From Sulfobacillus acidophilus DSM 10332 (GTDB lineage Bacteria; Bacillota; Sulfobacillia; Sulfobacillales; Sulfobacillaceae), in the NCBI GenBank assembly GCA_000237975.1, contig CP003179.1:2510270-2574269 (forward strand): 64,000 nucleotides of DNA, written 5' to 3'. A model generated the notes under the pieces. That model saw only the letters and a program-made list of their open reading frames with translations. It was not told where the DNA came from and did no database searches. The translations under genes and the position numbers were made by a program. This document shows, in pieces, positions 49,544 to 58,650 of the stretch (position 1 is the stretch's first letter; every line of letters starts with the position of its first letter).

Positions 49544-50428
49544 TTACGATCTCCTTCTCTCCGACGATGGACTATTCCCTATCATGCGGACCTGGTCAGG
49601 GTTTGGCAAGCCCAGCGATTGGCAAGCGGGGCAAAAATGACTGGAACGGCCTTGAATCACCATTCGCTCAATCGGCGTATGGCACGTCGGACACGGTTGC
49701 CCGGTTCGGCCATAGACGGCCAGATAATGCTGGTTTTGTCCCGGATGGCCGAGTGCGTCCACGTAATCCGAAAAGGAGGTGCCGCGATGGCGAATGGCCC
49801 GTTTGAGCACACGCTGGATTTCCCCCACTAATCGTCCGATGGTGGCCTCGTCCAAAGCGACCGGTTGGGCGAGCGGATGAATGCCGGCCCGGTACAGCGC
49901 CTCATCGGCATAAATATTGCCGAGTCCGGCAATCACCGTCTGATCCAGCAGCACGGTCTTCATGGGTTGCCGCCGACCCTGAATGCGACCATAAAGCCAC
50001 GCGGGAGTGAGTTGGCGACTGAAAGGTTCCACCCCCAGGTCCGGCTTCAACGACTCCCCCGGCGACCGCCAGCCAATGCGCCCGAAGCGCCGCGGATCCA
50101 CCAGACGCAATTCACCCGTGTCAAAGCGCAACCGAAGATGGGTATGGGAAGCTACCGGGTCTGTCGACGCGTGCCACGTCAGGCGTCCGGACATCCCTAA
50201 GTGGATCAGGAGATGCGCACGAGACTGCCATCGGATAAAAAGATATTTCCCCCGGCGCACAATGTCCGATACCCGCTGACCGATGAGGCCGGCCCGCAAC
50301 ACCTCACCCGGCATCACGGGATCTTTAATCATCCGCTCATCCAGATGCAAAACCGCCGAAACGGTTTGGTCCGTCAAAATCTCCCTCAAATAGCGGCGAA
50401 TGGTTTCCACTTCCGGCAATTCAGGCAT
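49544..50428 (-). CDS. mutM: Formamidopyrimidine-DNA glycosylase
   Basis: A 294-residue Fpg. PELPEVETIRRYL supplies the N-terminal Pro nucleophile and Glu3; LGMSGRLTWH and HTHLRLRFDTGELRLVDPRRFGR follow, then LLDQTVIAGLGNIYADEALYRAGIHPL with the helix-two-turn-helix, and the zinc finger YGRTGQPCPTCHTPIERMVIQGRSSHFCPACQ with four cysteines. It removes 8-oxoguanine and nicks abasic sites. It overlaps the polA stop by 8 bp, the usual polA-mutM pairing. Confidence 0.97.
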   Translation of the reverse strand: MPELPEVETIRRYLREILTDQTVSAVLHLDERMIKDPVMPGEVLRAGLIGQRVSDIVRRGKYLFIRWQSRAHLLIHLGMSGRLTWHASTDPVASHTHLRLRFDTGELRLVDPRRFGRIGWRSPGESLKPDLGVEPFSRQLTPAWLYGRIQGRRQPMKTVLLDQTVIAGLGNIYADEALYRAGIHPLAQPVALDEATIGRLVGEIQRVLKRAIRHRGTSFSDYVDALGHPGQNQHYLAVYGRTGQPCPTCHTPIERMVIQGRSSHFCPACQSLGLPNPDQVRMIGNSPSSERRRS

Positions 50429-52946
50429 GGTGCGCCGTCCCCTCGATCGGCTCCATCGTTTCCCAAGTCAGGCCGCGCTTAAACTCGACCACCAAGGGCA
50501 CCGACAACGCGAGGGCCCGGGTCATATGGGATGCGGCCAACTCCAACAGCGTCGGCAATTCCTCCGGTACCGCATCCCAAATCAATTCGTCGTGCACCTG
50601 TAAAATGAGCTGGCTTTGAAGCCCGGCCGCACCTGTCGCCTGCTGCAGGCGTACCATGGCCGCTTTAATTAAATCGGCCGCGCTGCCTTGAATGGCCGTA
50701 TTCATCGCCATTCGCTCGGCATATTGGCGTTTGATGCGGTTCTTGGACCGAATATCGGGCAAAGGACGCCGACGGCCTAAAATCGTCCGCACCTCCCCGG
50801 TTTCCCGTGCCGTTTCTACGACTTGGTCAAAATACTGTTTGAGTTTCGGATAACGCGCAAAATAGCGGGCAATGTAATCGTGCGCCTCTTGTCGACTAAC
50901 CCCGGTATCGCGGGCCAGACCAAAATCCGAGATGCCGTAGATAATGCCGAAGTTCACCGCCTTGGCCCGACTCCGCCAAACATTGTCGACCGCCTCCCAT
51001 GGAATCCCGAAAATCTCCGATGCCGTCCGGCGATGAATGTCCTCCCCCGCTTCAAAAGCCGCCCGTAAATGTTCGTCGTCGGCCAGATGGGCCAAAATCC
51101 GCAGCTCAATCTGCGAATAATCGGCCGCCAGCAGCTCGCGCCCGGTACTGGGCACAAATACTCCACGAATCCGGCGACCGAGCGGGACCCGGACCGGAAT
51201 GTTTTGGAGATTGGGATCACTCGAGGAGAGGCGACCGGTTGCGGTACCGGTTTGGTGAAACGTGGTATGAATCCGGGCATCCGGTCCAATAAGCGGTAAT
51301 AACCCGTCCACATACGTGCCCTTCAGTTTCATGAGTTGGCGATATTGCAACACCTTATCCACGACCGGATGTAAGGGAGCCAGCGTTTCCAGCGTTTCGG
51401 CGTCCGTAGACCAGCCGGTTTTGGTCCGCTTAACGACCGGCAACCCCAGCCGATTGAATAAAACGTCCCCTAGCTGGGCGGGGGAGTTAATATTGAAGGT
51501 CGACCCGGCCAACTCATATATGTCTTTCTCCAAGCGCACTAAAGCCTCATCCAGTTCAGCCCCCAACGCCTTCAGGCGTTCGGCATCCACCCGGACCCCG
51601 ACATGCTCCATACCGGCCAATATGGCCGTTAAGGGACGTTCAACGTCATGGTAAAGCGGCGCCAGCCCCGCTTCGGTTAACTCCCGTTCCAAACGCGGCC
51701 ATAGCCTGGCCATGGTCAACAGCGACTCCAGGGGATTCGTCGGCAGAGGTAACTGATAGCGCCGCGCCACATCCGGGAGCCCATAAGAACCGGCTTCGGC
51801 GTCTAATAAATAGGCCAAAACCTCCCCGTCGTGAACGATGGGCGGTAACGGCAAGCCGCTCGCCAGCGCCTGCCGGTAAAAGCTTTTGGCATCCCAGACA
51901 ATCCAACGACCGCCAAATGCCGCCGCATCAAACGCCGTACGCCAGTAGGCCTGTTCGTCCGGGTCATAGAGCCATAAGGTCTTGTTGTCCCACCATACGT
52001 AATAGAGGCGATCCCCTTCCGGCGTGGGCGCTTGGCGCTCCCGCACCGTCGGCCAGTCCGCCGAAACCGGTTCCGACGCCGTCTCGAGCCCAAGCCGTTT
52101 AGCGACCGCATGGAGTTCCAAACGACGAAGAAAATCGCGCAAGGCCGGCGTATCCGGAACCTGGTAAGGTTCGGTCACCTCCGGCCAGTCTAAGGGAACC
52201 GTGGTGACAATCGTGGCCAAGTCCCGATATTGCCGTGCCAACGCGCCTTGGTCCCGCAGTAATTTGGCCCAACGAGGGTTATCCAGTTCCTCCAACGCCT
52301 CATATAAGGCATCAATATGATGATAGCGCTCGATTAACGCCACCGCGGTTTTGGCGCCGATGCCGGGGATGCCCGGAATATTATCCGAGCTGTCGCCCAT
52401 AAGGCCTTTCAAGTCGGGAATCTCTTCCGGGTAGACCCCCATTTTTTGCTTGACGGCATCGCGATCCATGCGTTCAATCTCGCTGATTCCCCGCCGCGCC
52501 GTCAACAGAACGGTTACCCCGGCATTCACGAGCTGCAAGAGATCCCGATCACCGCTTAAAATCAGCGTGTGATATCCTCTCTGTTGCCCCATAGTCGCCA
52601 ATGTGCCCAACGTATCGTCGGCCTCATAGCCGGGAATCACGAGAACCGGAATCGCCATCAACTGCAGCCATTCTTGCACCAACGGCACTTGCTGCCGAAA
52701 ATCGACCGGAGCTTCCTCCCGTTGGGCTTTATAGGTTTCGAAGGCTTCATGGCGAAACGTCTGACTGGGGGCGTCAAACACCACCACCACCCGGTCTGGC
52801 CGCTCTTCGGTCACCACTTTCAACAACATGCTGGCAAATCCATGCAGCGCGCCGGTCGGAACACCGGCAGCGGTCGCCAGCGGCGGTAAGGCGTGGTAGG
52901 CACGGAATAATAAGCTATGGCCATCCACCAGTAATTGGGTCGGCAT
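50421..52946 (-). CDS. polA: DNA polymerase I
   Basis: An 841-residue PolA. The 5'-3' exonuclease domain (1-290) has LLVDGHSLLFRAYHAL, VVVFDAPSQTFRHE, GYEADDTLGTLA, GDRDLLQL and GIPGIGAKTA. The middle domain keeps the exonuclease fold (WIVWDAKSFYRQALASG, EVLAYLLDAEAGSYGL) but its first acidic motif is replaced (YYVWWDNKTLW rather than FDTET), so proofreading is probably lost as in Bacillus. The polymerase domain has GTATGRLSSSDPNLQNIPVR, ADYSQIELRILAHL, KAVNFGIIYG and QVHDELIW. ATG 52946 has gggag. First gene of the repair/coaE run. Confidence 0.97.
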   Translation of the reverse strand: MPTQLLVDGHSLLFRAYHALPPLATAAGVPTGALHGFASMLLKVVTEERPDRVVVVFDAPSQTFRHEAFETYKAQREEAPVDFRQQVPLVQEWLQLMAIPVLVIPGYEADDTLGTLATMGQQRGYHTLILSGDRDLLQLVNAGVTVLLTARRGISEIERMDRDAVKQKMGVYPEEIPDLKGLMGDSSDNIPGIPGIGAKTAVALIERYHHIDALYEALEELDNPRWAKLLRDQGALARQYRDLATIVTTVPLDWPEVTEPYQVPDTPALRDFLRRLELHAVAKRLGLETASEPVSADWPTVRERQAPTPEGDRLYYVWWDNKTLWLYDPDEQAYWRTAFDAAAFGGRWIVWDAKSFYRQALASGLPLPPIVHDGEVLAYLLDAEAGSYGLPDVARRYQLPLPTNPLESLLTMARLWPRLERELTEAGLAPLYHDVERPLTAILAGMEHVGVRVDAERLKALGAELDEALVRLEKDIYELAGSTFNINSPAQLGDVLFNRLGLPVVKRTKTGWSTDAETLETLAPLHPVVDKVLQYRQLMKLKGTYVDGLLPLIGPDARIHTTFHQTGTATGRLSSSDPNLQNIPVRVPLGRRIRGVFVPSTGRELLAADYSQIELRILAHLADDEHLRAAFEAGEDIHRRTASEIFGIPWEAVDNVWRSRAKAVNFGIIYGISDFGLARDTGVSRQEAHDYIARYFARYPKLKQYFDQVVETARETGEVRTILGRRRPLPDIRSKNRIKRQYAERMAMNTAIQGSAADLIKAAMVRLQQATGAAGLQSQLILQVHDELIWDAVPEELPTLLELAASHMTRALALSVPLVVEFKRGLTWETMEPIEGTAHHA

Positions 52947-53050
52947 ACGGTTTGGATACTCCCTTAAGCCCGGCCATCAACCGGACCATGATATTATCTA
53001 TGGTAGCAATTCATCAACAGGCGAACAACCTGTGTAAGGGGCGACCCAGC

Positions 53051-53731
53051 ATGGCGCATTGGCTTTTAATTCACGGCGCGGCTTCCAGCCGCTTAACCTG
53101 GACCCGCCAATTACCGGTATTACCCTATCGGACCCGCGTCGACTTGCCGGATTGGCCGACCGTCGAACCGGATCGGCTCTTGGATCGCTGGGCGGATTGG
53201 TGTCTCACCCAACTGCCGGAACCCTCCGTTATTATGGGACATTCCATGGGCGGAGCCATTGCTCAATTAATGGCGTTAAAAAATCCCCAACAGGTCTTGG
53301 GGCTGGTGTTGGTCGGCACAGGCCCTCGTTTACCGGTCAGCCCACAACTGATCGACCAACTCCGCACCACTCCACACGAGGCCTTAGCGAACATCACCCG
53401 CTGGTCACTCAAACGGCAACCGGATCCCGTATTATTGGAAAAGAGCTTGCAGCAAGCGCAAAAAGTCGATCCCGAACGGGCCCTCCGGGAATTTTTGGTG
53501 TGCCAAACCTTCGACGTCCGTGATCGCTTAAAAACCCTTCATGTACCGATTGTCGTTATTGCCGGCGCCGAGGATCGCATGACCCCGGCCGCGTTAACCG
53601 AGGAATTCCGGACGATTTGGCCCGACATACCGTATTATGTCGTCCCCGAGGCGGGCCATATGATGATGCTGGAAGCTCCGGAAGCGTTTAACCAGATTCT
53701 GACCCGCATCAAAGATCAATATCGCTGGTAG
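53051..53731 (+). CDS. Alpha/beta hydrolase fold protein
   Basis: A 226-residue small esterase-like protein. HWLLIHGAASSRLTWTRQLPVL carries the oxyanion HG motif, SVIMGHSMGGAIAQLMAL the nucleophile elbow G-H-S-M-G-G, PIVVIAGAEDRMTP the acid, and VPEAGHMMMLEAPEAF the histidine. Substrate unknown. ATG 53051 is chosen, with aagggg upstream; the long frame from 52601 is an artefact overlapping polA. It is divergent from polA with about 100 bp between. Confidence 0.9.
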   Translation: MAHWLLIHGAASSRLTWTRQLPVLPYRTRVDLPDWPTVEPDRLLDRWADWCLTQLPEPSVIMGHSMGGAIAQLMALKNPQQVLGLVLVGTGPRLPVSPQLIDQLRTTPHEALANITRWSLKRQPDPVLLEKSLQQAQKVDPERALREFLVCQTFDVRDRLKTLHVPIVVIAGAEDRMTPAALTEEFRTIWPDIPYYVVPEAGHMMMLEAPEAFNQILTRIKDQYRW

Positions 53732-53802
53732 TCCCTTCTCCGTTTTCTGGGAGTCAAGCGACGGGATGTCGGGCACTCCGGAGCGCAACCGCTTTTCGAT
53801 GC

Positions 53803-53828
53803 AAAATAGCGACCCCGAAGGGTCGCTT
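53803..53828. terminator. Terminator hairpin for tRNA-Leu
   Basis: AGCGACCC pairs with GGGTCGCT around a cga loop, flanked by AAAATA and by TTAAACTTTT. Read on the minus strand it follows the tRNA 3' end by 7 bp and ends in TATTTTG; it could also serve the hydrolase gene on the plus strand. Confidence 0.75.
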
Positions 53829-53835
53829 AAACTTT

Positions 53836-53923
53836 TGGTGCCGAAGGCCGGACTTGAACCGGCACGAGGGGCTACCTCACACGATTTTGAGTCGTGCGCG
53901 TCTGCCTATTCCGCCACTTCGGC
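53836..53923 (-). tRNA. tRNA-Leu (anticodon CAA)
   Basis: An 85-base tRNA plus encoded CCA. Acceptor stem GCCGAAG pairs with CTTCGGC; the anticodon arm CACGA-CTCAAAA-TCGTG has anticodon CAA; a long variable arm (GAGG...CCCTC type) marks a class II tRNA; the T arm is GCCGG-TTCAAGT-CCGGC; discriminator A73 is normal for leucine. It reads UUG codons. A terminator hairpin follows. Confidence 0.97.
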
Positions 53924-53986
53924 GCCGACTCCCTTATTATAACGGGAGTACGGTGGTTGATCAACTGTTAAAATCCCGGGAACGCG

Positions 53987-55402
53987 TTAGCTGTTGAAAT
54001 ACAACTCGAACTCCATCGGATGCGGCCGCAAATTCACGGGATTGACTTCGTTAGACCGCTTGTATTGAATCCATGTTTGGACCAAATCTTCCGTAAAGAC
54101 GCCGCCTTCCAATAACCAGGCGTGGTCTTTCTCGAGATTGTCGAGTGCTTCGCCGAGCGACCCGGGCACACTCCGAATCCCTTCCAATTCTTCGGCCGAC
54201 ATCGCATAGATGTTCCGATCGAGTGGACCAAAACCCAGTTTTACCGGGTCTAATTGCCGACGCACCCCGTCGAGTCCGGCCATTAAGGTCGCCGCGAACG
54301 CCAAGTACGGGTTACTGGTGGCATCCGGCGTACGGAACTCGATTCGACTCGCTTTCGGAGAAGCCGTCTTCGGAATCCGAATGGCTGCCGAACGGTTGCC
54401 ATGAGAAAACACGATATTGACCGGTGCTTCATAACCCGGTACTAAACGCCGGTAGGAGTTGGTCGACGGATTGGTGAGAGCCAACAAGGCCGGTGCATGG
54501 GTTAAAATGCCGGCGATGTACGACAAGGCCAAGGGCGACATATGGGCATAGCCGGTTTCATCCCAGAAGAGCGGCTGACCCGCCTTCCATAAGGATTGGT
54601 GTACGTGCATCCCGTTCCCGTTATCCCCAAAAATCGGCTTCGGCATGAATGTGATGGCTTTTCCGTGTTGGCGCGCCACATTCCGGAGCACGTACTTATA
54701 CATCATCACGGTGTCCGCTTGCTTGGTCAGGGTATTAAACCGCAAATCAATTTCTCCTTGACCGCCGCTTGCCACCTCATGGTGATGCATTTCCACTCGA
54801 ATCCCGAACGCTTGCAGCGCTTTTACCATGTGTGTCCGCAACTCATGGGTGGAATCGATTGGTTGCGCAGGGAAATAACCTTCTTTGGGCCGAATGGTCT
54901 GCCCCAGGCCTCCTTCACGACCGGAGTTCCAGTACCCTTCTTCCGAATCGACGGCATAAAAGGCTTGGTGCCCTTGATTTAAAAACCGTACCGAGTCAAA
55001 AATGAAAAACTCCAATTCCGGTCCCCAGTAGGAGATGTCCGCGATTCCCGTCTCTTTCAAATACGCTTCGGCTTTTTTGGCCACGAGCCGCGGATCCCGC
55101 GCATAAGGCACGTGTTCCGGATCGGTCACATCACAAATGATGCTGAGGGTTGGTACCGCATGAAAAGGATCAATGACGGCCGTGTCGGGATCCGGAATCA
55201 TCAACATGTCACTTTCTTCGATGCTCCGAAAACCGCGCAAGCTCGAGCCGTCAAACGGGATACCCCGGGTAAAGGTCTCTTCTTCAATTTCGGACACCGG
55301 CACGGTCACGTGTTGCCAAGTTCCCGGTAGGTCAATAATGTGAAAATCTACCATTTCGATATTTTTTTCTTTAATTAAGCGTAAGATATCTTCACCGGTC
55401 AC
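53987..55402 (-). CDS. glnA: Glutamine synthetase, type I
   Basis: A 471-residue GSI. Motifs: DGSSLRGF, WGPELEFFIFD, HHHEVASGGQGEIDLRFNTLTKQAD, FMPKPIFGDNGNGMHVHQSL, NPSTNSYRRLVPGYEAPVNI and SAAIRIPKT. Length, YWNSG...KEGYFPAQPIDS and the C-terminal RPHPMEFELYFNS match the long GSI-beta form, yet the adenylylation segment reads DRNIYAMSAEE rather than KNLYDLP, so control by adenylylation is doubtful. GTG 55402 is chosen: gggagga lies 6 bp upstream; the GTG at 55417 overlaps it. A good sigma-A promoter is at 55469-55498. Confidence 0.95.
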   Translation of the reverse strand: MTGEDILRLIKEKNIEMVDFHIIDLPGTWQHVTVPVSEIEEETFTRGIPFDGSSLRGFRSIEESDMLMIPDPDTAVIDPFHAVPTLSIICDVTDPEHVPYARDPRLVAKKAEAYLKETGIADISYWGPELEFFIFDSVRFLNQGHQAFYAVDSEEGYWNSGREGGLGQTIRPKEGYFPAQPIDSTHELRTHMVKALQAFGIRVEMHHHEVASGGQGEIDLRFNTLTKQADTVMMYKYVLRNVARQHGKAITFMPKPIFGDNGNGMHVHQSLWKAGQPLFWDETGYAHMSPLALSYIAGILTHAPALLALTNPSTNSYRRLVPGYEAPVNIVFSHGNRSAAIRIPKTASPKASRIEFRTPDATSNPYLAFAATLMAGLDGVRRQLDPVKLGFGPLDRNIYAMSAEELEGIRSVPGSLGEALDNLEKDHAWLLEGGVFTEDLVQTWIQYKRSNEVNPVNLRPHPMEFELYFNS

Positions 55403-55468
55403 ACTAATTCCTCCCACACCCAGATGTTTGTGTCACACTTAACCCAAAAATCTCACACACATGGATTA

Positions 55469-55498
55469 AGTATAGGGGTTTTTCTGCGATAATGTCAA
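55469..55498 (-). promoter_or_regulatory. Sigma-A promoter of glnA
   Basis: On the minus strand a perfect -35 TTGACA (55498-55493) and -10 TATACT (55474-55469) are 18 bp apart. The start codon is 66 bp downstream of the -10. A small GTGTgACAC palindrome lies in the leader at about 55429-55437; it does not fit the GlnR consensus. Confidence 0.85.
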
Positions 55499-55507
55499 CG
55501 CATTATG

Positions 55508-56470
55508 TTAGCTTTCTTTAGCATGACCCAATGAATTCGGGTTATGCTGGCGATTAATGGCCACCGCCAAAGCGCCCATGACCCCCGACTGTTCGCCCAA
55601 TTGCGCGCGACGAAATTGCACCACCGCCATCATGGCCGGCAAGGCATATTGCCGGGCATAGGACTCAATCATCGTCAGATACCGCTCAGGCGCGTTCACG
55701 CCGACGCCGCCCCCGACGATAATCCTCTCCGGATTCATCAGATCAATTAAATAAGATAATCCTCGCCCCAACCGCTCGGTCGCCGCGTCCACGATTTGTC
55801 CGCACACCGGATCGTCCCGCATCCATCCTTGCAGGACGGTTTTGGCGTCAACACTCTCCTTGCCGTCGAGATAGGGGCTTTCTTTTTGATGACGCCGCCC
55901 TTCCCGCGTCAGGGCCGACCCGGAGGCATAACTTTCCACACAACCGTAGTGCCCGGCAGGACACCAAGGCCCGGCCGGATCAAGCACCAGATGCCCAAAT
56001 TCGCCGGCATTGCCCCGAAAACCTGACATGACGCGTCCGTTTACGACAAAGCCGGCCCCGATTCCCGTGGATATGGTCACGTACACTAAGTCGCGCGTTC
56101 CTTTGCCGGCTCCGAACATCCATTCGCCGACGGCCGCGGCGGTCGCGTCGTTTTCCACATAGACCGGTACGTGTAGGCGGGTATTGAGCCCGGTCTCCCA
56201 ATTGAGGCCTTCCCAGTGGCTTAAATTGGACGTTTTAAGTAATACCGGACCGTCGAGCGGGCCCGGCGAGCCGACCCCGACCGCCTCTAAGGCCACCCCG
56301 TGGCGATGGACCATCGCCAGCGCCTGGTCGGCAATCTGATCTAAAACGTCCTGGGGCGCTTTTTCCGCGGGAGTTTTCAGGATCGCTGTCTCTAATAGCT
56401 GCCCGGTGTCGGTACCGAGCCCGATGGCAATTTTCGTGCCGCCTACATCCACTGCCAGATACTCGCCCAT
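55508..56470 (-). CDS. glcK: ROK family glucokinase
   Basis: A 320-residue ROK kinase. [23 protein letters not shown] is the ATP phosphate loop, VGSPGPLDG and [42 protein letters not shown] contain the catalytic Asp of END, and [29 protein letters not shown] is the ROK zinc region, in which one cysteine of CxCGxxGC is not at its usual place. It phosphorylates glucose, feeding the pentose phosphate operon that starts divergently. ATG 56470 has ggaggacg; a longer frame to 56665 overlaps the divergent promoter region. Confidence 0.92.
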   Translation of the reverse strand: MGEYLAVDVGGTKIAIGLGTDTGQLLETAILKTPAEKAPQDVLDQIADQALAMVHRHGVALEAVGVGSPGPLDGPVLLKTSNLSHWEGLNWETGLNTRLHVPVYVENDATAAAVGEWMFGAGKGTRDLVYVTISTGIGAGFVVNGRVMSGFRGNAGEFGHLVLDPAGPWCPAGHYGCVESYASGSALTREGRRHQKESPYLDGKESVDAKTVLQGWMRDDPVCGQIVDAATERLGRGLSYLIDLMNPERIIVGGGVGVNAPERYLTMIESYARQYALPAMMAVVQFRRAQLGEQSGVMGALAVAINRQHNPNSLGHAKES

Positions 56471-56653
56471 CTCGTCCTCCGTGTTCGACTGGTTTCCGTT
56501 GCCAGTATGGATCGGGTTCACTACAATAAACCTAAAGCTAATGTTACCAGACGGTCGCCATCTCCGAGGGCTTTGACTTACCCAATCGCCAAGCTTTCCC
56601 GGGTGACCAGAGTGATCTTGATCCAAAATTTCTTGAAATCCAAAGGAGACACC

Positions 56654-58639
56654 ATGAACACCCAATCACTCACCGAGCAAGCGATTACGACCATTCGTAC
56701 CCTGGCTATCGATGCGGTGGAAAAAGCCCGTTCGGGCCATCCCGGAATGCCGATGGGGGCCGCCCCGATGGCCTACGCGCTATGGACCGGATTTTTACGG
56801 CACAATCCACAAAATCCCCAGTGGCCCAATCGGGACCGCTTCATTTTATCCGCCGGGCACGGATCGATGTTGCTCTACGCGCTTTTATATCTGACGGGTT
56901 ACGATCTTTCGTTGGAGGATCTCAAAAATTTCCGCCAATGGGGTTCGAAAACCCCCGGCCATCCGGAATATGGGCTGACACCCGGGGTCGAAACCACAAC
57001 CGGCCCATTAGGACAAGGATTTGCCACCGGGGTCGGCATGGCCATGGCCGCCCGATATCTGGCCGCCCGATTTAACAAGCCGGATTTTCCCATTGTGGAC
57101 CACACGATTTACGCCATCGTGTCGGACGGCGACTTAATGGAAGGGGTGGCCTCGGAGGCGGCCTCGTTGGCGGGCACGCTGAAGTTGTCCAATCTCATTT
57201 ACTTATACGACGACAACCACATCTCCATCGAAGGTCAAACCGATATCGCATTTACGGAAGACGTGTTAAAGCGCTTTGAGGCATACGGCTGGTATACCGA
57301 CCGGGTATCCGACGGCAATGACGTAGAGGCCATTCAAGAGGCCATTCGAAAGGCCCGGACGGCCGATCGGCCCGCCCTCGTTGCCGTGAGGACCACGATT
57401 GGGTATGGTAGCCCCCACCGCCAAAATACGGCCAAAGCCCACGGAGAACCGTTGGGGCCGGAAGAGGCCCGGTTGACCAAGGCCTTTTACGGTTGGACGG
57501 CGGAACCGTTTACGGTGCCTGACGCCGTCCTCCAACACTTCCGGCAAGCGGTTACCCAAGGCCGACAGTGGGAAAGCGACTGGCAAGCCTTGTTTGACCG
57601 GTACCAAAAAGCGTATCCCGAACTGGCGGCCGAATTCCAAGAGGCCTTGGCCGGAAAAGTGCCCGCCGGGGCCTTGGATGAATTGCCCCTTTGGGACGAA
57701 GGAACCGAAATGGCCACTCGACAAGCGTCCGGTCTCGTCATTAACCGGGTTGCCGCGAAGTGGCCGACGTTTTTGGGAGGATCCGCCGACTTGGCCCCCT
57801 CCAATAATACGGCCATTGAACAAGGTGGCGACTTTTCTGCCGAGAATCCCGCCGGCCGCAATCTCCATTTCGGGGTGCGGGAGCACGCGATGGGGGCCGC
57901 CCTTAACGGGATGTCGCTTCACGGCGGGGTCCGGGTGTACGGCGGTACTTTTCTCATCTTCTCCGACTATATGCGCCCCGCCATTCGCCTGGCCAGCTTG
58001 ATGCACCAACCGGTCGTCTATGTTTTCACCCATGATTCCATCGGTTTAGGCGAAGACGGGCCCACCCACCAGCCGATTGAACAACTCGCATCCCTAAGGG
58101 CCATTCCCGGTCTATACGTCATTCGCCCGGCGGATGCCAATGAGACTCGCGAAGCCTGGGCTTTTGCATTATCCCAAAAAGACCACCCGGTGGCGCTCGC
58201 GTTGACCCGGCAAAAGGTACCCACGTTAAATCCGGCCGTCACCGAAGGGCTTCGCCGGGGCGCCTATATCCTCGCTCGAAACCACGAGAAGCCGCAATTG
58301 GTCCTCTTAGCCAGCGGATCCGAAGTCGATTTGGCGTTGAAAGCCTATCAACGGTTGGACCAGACCGGCGTGGCGGTGCAAGTCGTGTCGTTTCCCTGCT
58401 GGGAGCTTTTTGACCAACAAGATCCGGCCTATCAAGCCGAAGTCCTGCCCGCCGGCACGCGTCGGATCGCCATCGAAGCGGCCTATCCGCAGGGCTGGGA
58501 ACGCTATGTGGGGCCAGAGGGCGTCGTTATCGGATTGACGCATTTCGGGGCATCGGCGCCGGCAGACCGCCTGTTTCAAGAGTTTGGTTTTACCGTCGAT
58601 AACGTGGTGCGCCACGCCCAGCAATTATTAAGCGAATAG
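56654..58639 (+). CDS. tkt: Transketolase
   Basis: A 661-residue transketolase. [60 protein letters not shown] and the thiamine motif [35 protein letters not shown] are followed by [26 protein letters not shown] and [27 protein letters not shown]. It moves two-carbon units between sugar phosphates. ATG 56654 has aaaggag; the frame from 56507 is not used. First gene of the operon tkt, tal-pgi, gnd, zwf; gap to the next is 11 bp. Confidence 0.97.
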   Translation: MNTQSLTEQAITTIRTLAIDAVEKARSGHPGMPMGAAPMAYALWTGFLRHNPQNPQWPNRDRFILSAGHGSMLLYALLYLTGYDLSLEDLKNFRQWGSKTPGHPEYGLTPGVETTTGPLGQGFATGVGMAMAARYLAARFNKPDFPIVDHTIYAIVSDGDLMEGVASEAASLAGTLKLSNLIYLYDDNHISIEGQTDIAFTEDVLKRFEAYGWYTDRVSDGNDVEAIQEAIRKARTADRPALVAVRTTIGYGSPHRQNTAKAHGEPLGPEEARLTKAFYGWTAEPFTVPDAVLQHFRQAVTQGRQWESDWQALFDRYQKAYPELAAEFQEALAGKVPAGALDELPLWDEGTEMATRQASGLVINRVAAKWPTFLGGSADLAPSNNTAIEQGGDFSAENPAGRNLHFGVREHAMGAALNGMSLHGGVRVYGGTFLIFSDYMRPAIRLASLMHQPVVYVFTHDSIGLGEDGPTHQPIEQLASLRAIPGLYVIRPADANETREAWAFALSQKDHPVALALTRQKVPTLNPAVTEGLRRGAYILARNHEKPQLVLLASGSEVDLALKAYQRLDQTGVAVQVVSFPCWELFDQQDPAYQAEVLPAGTRRIAIEAAYPQGWERYVGPEGVVIGLTHFGASAPADRLFQEFGFTVDNVVRHAQQLLSE

Positions 58640-58650
58640 GAGGGTCCTGC

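Noticed and set aside
55418-55445. GlnR/TnrA box in the glnA leader
   Set aside because: The small GTGT/ACAC palindrome lacks the TGTNA-N7-TNACA spacing.
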